Source: Ceratotherium simum simum
Lineage: Eukaryota > Chordata > Mammalia > Perissodactyla > Rhinocerotidae
Reading direction: 5' to 3'
DNA: 64,000 bases
Assembly (NCBI RefSeq): GCF_000283155.1
Contig: NW_004454281.1
Location: forward strand, 2,447,375-2,511,374
In this document: piece by piece, positions 59,368-64,000 of the stretch
How positions within the stretch are numbered: the stretch's first letter is position 1
Layout: each line of letters opens with the position of its first letter
The notes under the pieces: generated by a model
The model's input: the letters and a program-made list of their open reading frames with translations, nothing else
Told to the model about the DNA's origin: nothing
Databases searched by the model: none
Program-made: the position numbers and the translations under genes

Positions 59368-59375
59368 ATGCAAAT
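59368..59375 (-). promoter_or_regulatory. Octamer of the V pseudogene promoter
   Basis: ATTTGCAT on the minus strand is a perfect light-chain octamer (Oct-1/Oct-2 site), 85 bp upstream of the leader exon, the normal place for a V-lambda promoter. Confidence 0.85.
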
Positions 59376-59399
59376 CTAAGCCCTCCTGTCTCTTGCTGT

Positions 59400-60640
59400 G
59401 GGCTCCCTGTGCAGCTGAGAGAGGCTGGTCCTGAGAGAAGCAGTTGGGGGCAGGCCTTCTCTCCAGGTCCCCACGCCCCACAGGGCTTCTCCCTCTGCCC
59501 TCCTGCCTCAGGGAAGGTGGCTCTGCCTTCCGGTCTGAGACATGGTCAGGGCCCCAGAACGTTCACCACCACCATGACACTGATGACGCTTCAGGGCTGG
59601 GCTGAGCACCTCTCAGGAGGGTTGGGCTTGGGGTCCACGTGCCTGCCTATCGTGGATTCCTGTGTCAGCTGGGCTCAGAGCCCCCAGTGCAGAGTTAGGA
59701 ACACAAGTCCTTCTCTCTAGCTTGCTCTCCTCTGATGCCTCCAACACTGCCATCTGCCCCAAATCACACTTCCTTCGGGACATTCATCCCGTTTATTGAG
59801 GGTCAGTTGCATTTCAGGTATTTCTGAAGCCTCGGTCTAAACAGACTAACAGGAAATGAAGCCAGTCTCATTCACCCAATCGTCCCAGCAGCAGGCAGTT
59901 TTAACCAAAGAAAGGGGACCACTGGCAGCGTCCGATCCCTGTGTTTCCCTGGGCCATAAAGCTCAGAGTGCCGGGTGGTCCATGGGATTGGGGAACTAGG
60001 GGGCTGCAGCCCAAGCCGGGAGAGAGGCCTCCTGGCCCTGCAGAGTGAGGGTGAGAAGGGGGAGGGTGCAGTGTCAGCGGGTGGGGGCAGGGGAAGTGCA
60101 GGTAGGAGGAAGGGGCGGGGCTCCCGGGAGGGCTGAAGAAGCCACACTGGAGGCTGGTCAAAACGGCAACGCAGCCCAGGCCAGGCAGGAGGGAAGGGCC
60201 TACGGCTTAGAGACCCGTGACAGGAGGTGAGCGCTCTCTGTGCATAGAAGGCATAAAGGTCATATTTCTTCTGGCTTTCCCCTGCTCCTGAGTAGGACTT
60301 TCAGCCCTTCAGATAGTCACCTGCTGCCTCAAATTTGTGGTTTGGGTGAAAGTGTCTGAACAAGTGAGTTGAAGCAGATGATGAGGCTAAGGAAGTGCTT
60401 CTCTGACGTTCCTGTGCATGGAATGCCAGGGATCTTGTGACATGTGGGTTCAGACTCAGCAGGTCTGGAGAGGCCTGGAACCATGGCATTTTTTACAAGC
60501 TCCTGGGTGATGTTGTCTTGACATGAGTACAGCCATGTTTGGCCGCTCCATTGACCTACAGCCACCAACACAAAAAGAAATATAAAAGCTGCTTTCTGTG
60601 TGGTGGGAACTGGCCCTTCTCCCACAGAGATAGTTGCAAT
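59400..60640. other. No gene seen
   Basis: GC-rich anonymous sequence upstream of the V pseudogene, with no further V exon on either strand that I can recognise. Confidence 0.45.
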
Positions 60641-60641
60641 G

Positions 60642-61372
60642 TGTAAAAATGTCAAGGCCCTTTGGGCGCTGCAGCCTGGGGCAGACTGGCCATCTGTGCC
60701 GGGCTGGGAAGATAACCAGAGAAAACAATGCACGTACACAACTACTGGGCTGGGACGATAGCCAGGGAGCTCAGTGCACGTACGCCACTGATAACCATTT
60801 GTGCATGGGAACACTGAATGCTTGCTCTGTAAAAGCTCTGTAACTGCTTACTCTGGGAATTATTGATGCTATAAAAAACTGCTGGAGACTGAGGCCGGGT
60901 GAGAATCTCACCTGTGGAAGGGACACTTTGCCCAGGACCTGTGATTCCCGCCCAGCTGTGTCGATTGAAAGGGCTCTCCGGGCAGTGGGGCGTGGATGTT
61001 GTGAGTAATTGATTTGTTGTGAAGTAATTGATTTGATGTGTTCTCTTTTCGGTCAACCTGGTGTTTCTCTTTCCAGTTGATTTGTGTCATTTCCCTTCAG
61101 TCGATGTGGATGTTTTCCCTTTCCAGTTGATCTAATGTTTTTCCCTCTCATTATATGATCTATTCGAATCTGCTGCTATCTCAGTCAATGTGAATGTTTT
61201 CCCTTTCTAGTCGAGCTGATGTTTTTCCCTCTTAATATTTGACCTATTCGGATCTGTTTGTAGACTATTGCCTTTACTATCCTCTATATAATAAAATATA
61301 CCTTCAGTCCATTTGTTTGGAGTGGAAAGTTTCTTTTAAGTCTCCGATCAAATCCCCCAACCTCTCATAACA
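60642..61372 (+). mobile_element. Probable solo retroviral LTR
   Basis: The stretch starts TGTAAAAATG and ends CATAACA, has a TATA-like GCTATAAAAAAC near 60870 and a polyadenylation signal (AATAAA) near 61290. It contains an internal 84-bp duplication. These are LTR features, but I cannot name the family and no clear target duplication is seen. Confidence 0.55.
61098..61265 (+). repeat. 84-bp tandem duplication inside the LTR
   Basis: Two copies begin CAGTCGATGTGGATGTTTTC (61098) and CAGTCAATGTGAATGTTTTC (61182) and run to CTATTCGAATCTG and CTATTCGGATCTG. A more diverged partial unit precedes them. Confidence 0.85.
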
Positions 61373-62085
61373 GATGTGCCCGCCTGCAACCCCACTTTGA
61401 GTAACAAGGTGCAAATGCAACTCTGTACTTCCCCCTGGTGGCCTTGTTAAATAGTGTTTGCCCTCGTCCCACCCCGTAGGGGATGAAGGCCGGTGGTGGT
61501 CACCACGGCCAGAAGGGTGATTCCCAAGGACAGCTCTGACATCTGCTGAACTGAAGCTGAGACTGAACTGGATTGTTGGAGGGTAGTACTTAGGGAAGCT
61601 GTGTCTCTGGGTCAAGTGCTTACTGATGGGATGCAGGAAATGAGAGGAGGGTAGAGATTTGAGGGACTTTTCCAGACTTCCTGGTTGGAAGGCAGTCACC
61701 AGAAGTGGATGGGTCCACGTGGTTGGCCTGTAAGGAGGACCACCCTCCCAGCTCCATCTCCCTCAGCTGCATTCCGGACGGTCTTGCTGAGGAGAATCCC
61801 TGCTCACCAACTTCCGGCCTCTGGGCCCTGTTACGCGTTAGCCCTACGGTGAGGAGTGAAGCCTCAGGAGCATCACTGAGGATGGTGGTGCTGTCTTTAG
61901 GCTTTAACTCATTTTCATGTTTTTAATTTTGAGAGAATGGTGTTGGGTGGGGTAGTGTTATTCTAAACTTTTCCTTAATTTTTCTTCTTTAGGGAGGGTA
62001 AGCTATTAGCATTGTGTACCCTCCTCCTATTCTTGATCTGAGCCCAATTGTCAGAAAACATATTCACCATTTGTTCAAATGGGCT
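61373..62085. other. No gene seen
   Basis: Unique-looking sequence between the LTR and the L1 fragments. The 131-codon minus-strand frame (61304-61699) overlaps the LTR end and has no recognisable domain. Confidence 0.45.
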
Positions 62086-62089
62086 CCTT

Positions 62090-62590
62090 CATTCAGCAAT
62101 AGTAGTTGGCGACTTTAATGCTCCACTTTCAATAGTAGATAGAACAACTGACAGAAGATCAAGAAGGAAATAGAAGATTTGAACAATGCCGTAAGCCAGC
62201 TAGACCTCACAGACATCTGTAGAACACTCTGTCCAACAATGGCAGTATACATATTCTTCTCAAGGGCACATGGAACATTCTACAGGATGGACCATATGGT
62301 GGGTGATAAACAAGTTTCACTAAATTTAAAAGAATTGAGATAACACAAAGTATGTTCTCCAACCACAAAAGAATGAAATAAGAGATCAGTAAGAGAAGGA
62401 AATTAGGAAAATTCACAAGTATGTGGAAATTAAACATTGCATTCCTAAAGAGTCAATGGGACAAAGAAGAAATCACAAAAGAAATTAGAAAATATTTGAT
62501 ATGAATGAAAATGGAAATACAACATACCAAAACTTGAAAATGGAAACACAACATACCAAAACTTGAAAATGGAAACACAACATACCAAAA
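62090..62590 (+). mobile_element. L1 ORF2 endonuclease-region fragment
   Basis: Sense ORF2 phrases are present, such as TTGGCGACTTTAATGCTCCA and AAGATCAAGAAGGAAATAGA, followed by the region leading to the end of the endonuclease domain. The frame is broken. Confidence 0.8.
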
Positions 62591-62593
62591 CTA
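62505..62593 (+). repeat. 29-bp tandem repeat, about 3 copies
   Basis: The unit AATGGAAACACAACATACCA...AACTTGAA is repeated at the right edge of the L1 fragment, where it meets an antisense L1. Confidence 0.9.
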
Positions 62594-62594
62594 T

Positions 62595-64000
62595 GGTAAC
62601 CACCGTTCTATTTTCTGTCTCTATGAATTTGACTACTCTGGGTACCTCATATAAGGGGAATCATACAGTATTTTTGTGACTGACTTTTTTCACTTCCTCA
62701 AGGTTCATCTATGTTGTAGCATGTGTCAAAATTTCCTTCCTTTCTAAGGCTGAATAATATTCCATTGTATGGATATAGCACATTTTGTTTTTCCATTCTT
62801 CTGTCAATGGACACTGGAGTTGCTTCCACCTTTAGGCTATTGTGAATACTATTGCTATGAACACAGGTGTACAAATATGTCTTTGAGATCCTGCTTTCAA
62901 TACTTTTGGAAATATACTCACAAGTGGAATTGCCTGATCATATGGGCGTTCTATTTTTAATTTTCTGAGGAACCACCATACTGTTTTCAATAGCAGCTGC
63001 ACCATTTTACATTCCCACCAGGTGCACAAGGGTTCCAATTTCTCCACATCCTCGCCAACATTTATTATTTTCTGTTTGGTTTTTGTTTTGTTTTGTTTTT
63101 TATATTGTAGCCATTGCAATGGATGTGAAGTGGTATCTCATCATAGTTTTGGTTTTCATTTCCCTAAGATTAGGGATGTTGAGCATCTTTCATGTGCTTG
63201 TTATCATTTGTACATCTTATTTGGAGAAATGTCTATTCAAGTCTTTTCCCTTAACAGATATATGATTTGCAAACATTGTCTTCCATTCTGTGCATTGCCT
63301 TTTCATTCTGTTGATCGTGTCCCTTGATTCAGAAAAGTTTTTCATTTGATGTAGTCCAATTGATCTATTTATTCTCTTGTTGTCTGTGCCTTTGGTGTCA
63401 TATCCAATCATTGCCGAATCCAAAGTCAGGAGGATTCCCCCCTAAGTTTTCTTCTAAGAGTTTTATAGGTTACGCACTTCATTTAGGTCTTTGATCCATT
63501 TTGAGTTAATTTTTGTAAATGGCGTAAGGTAAGGGTCCAACCTCATTCTTTTGCATGTGCATATCCAGCTTTCCCAGCACCATTTGTTGAAAAGACTGTC
63601 CTTTCCCATTGAATGGTCTTGGAACACTTGTCAAAAAAGGTTTCATGAGGGTTTATTTCTAGGCTCTCTATTCTACTCCATTGGTCTATGTGTCTTTCTG
63701 TATGCCAGTATCACATTGTTTTGATTACTGTAGCTTGGTAGTAAGTTTTGAAATCAGGGAAAGTGAGACCTCCAACTTTGTTCTGTTTTTACAAGATTTT
63801 TTGGCTATTCAGGGTCCCTTGAGATTCCATATGAATTTTAGGATGGATTTTTCTATTTCTGCAAAAAATACCACTGGGATTTTCATAGGTATTACATTGA
63901 ATCTGTAGTTTGGGTAGTATTGTCATGTTAACATCAAGTCTTCCAATCCATAAACATGGGAAGTCTTTCCATTTATTTGTATCTTTAATTTCTTTAAGCA
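62595..64000 (-). mobile_element. L1, antisense, running off the window
   Basis: From the 3' region at 62595 the sequence reads backward through the C-terminal part of ORF2 (open on the minus strand at 62832-63119) towards the reverse transcriptase region at the window end. The element continues beyond position 64000. Confidence 0.85.

Overview
This is a stretch of mammalian nuclear DNA, very probably from a perissodactyl (horse, rhinoceros or tapir). It carries two full-length tRNA-derived SINEs of the equine repetitive element (ERE) type, each with target-site duplications, and a young L1 with an equid-type 3' end. Coding density is very low. Most open reading frames are chance frames in GC-rich DNA or lie inside LINEs.

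One gene looks intact: IGLL1 (lambda5, the surrogate immunoglobulin light chain), on the minus strand. Exon 1 is at 52953-53149, exon 2 (J-like) at 36918-37036 and exon 3 (C-lambda domain) at 34929-35248. The splice phases agree and the exons join into 211 codons, against 213 in human IGLL1 as I remember it. Intron 1 is about 16 kb because roughly 11.5 kb of it is L1. An AATAAA signal lies 112 bp past the stop. About 5.6 kb upstream in the same orientation is a dead IGLV3-type V segment (58729-59375) that still has an octamer and a recognisable 23-spacer recombination signal. A near-consensus 12-spacer recombination signal survives inside the open reading frame of IGLL1 exon 2.

Region by region: 1-830 holds the tail of a decayed gene or retrocopy, possibly FG-nucleoporin (POM121-like). 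An ERE lies at 1200-1449 and a long old L1 at about 1740-6580. An unprocessed pseudogene of the 5' part of SLC26A11 (8812-10318, minus) follows, with its CpG-island promoter at about 11000-11520. A 5'-inverted L1 sits directly against that island (11525-13550). From 13.6 to 19.3 kb there are MIR, L2, LTR and hAT-type relics. A degenerate endogenous retrovirus, antisense and with both LTRs, spans 19335-23571. It has an ERE inside it and a foreign LTR fragment inside its 5' LTR. From 23.6 to 34.8 kb is GC-rich, gene-poor DNA with a solo LTR and old repeats. IGLL1 and its L1-filled intron cover 34.8-53.1 kb. The rest is intergenic: a MaLR-type LTR split by a recent L1, the V pseudogene, another LTR and L1 fragments up to the window end.

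Functionally, only IGLL1 appears able to make a protein. With VPREB it forms the surrogate light chain of the pre-B-cell receptor. No VPREB gene is visible here. Comparisons with human proteins were made from memory, and repeat family names were assigned by recognition, not by database search.
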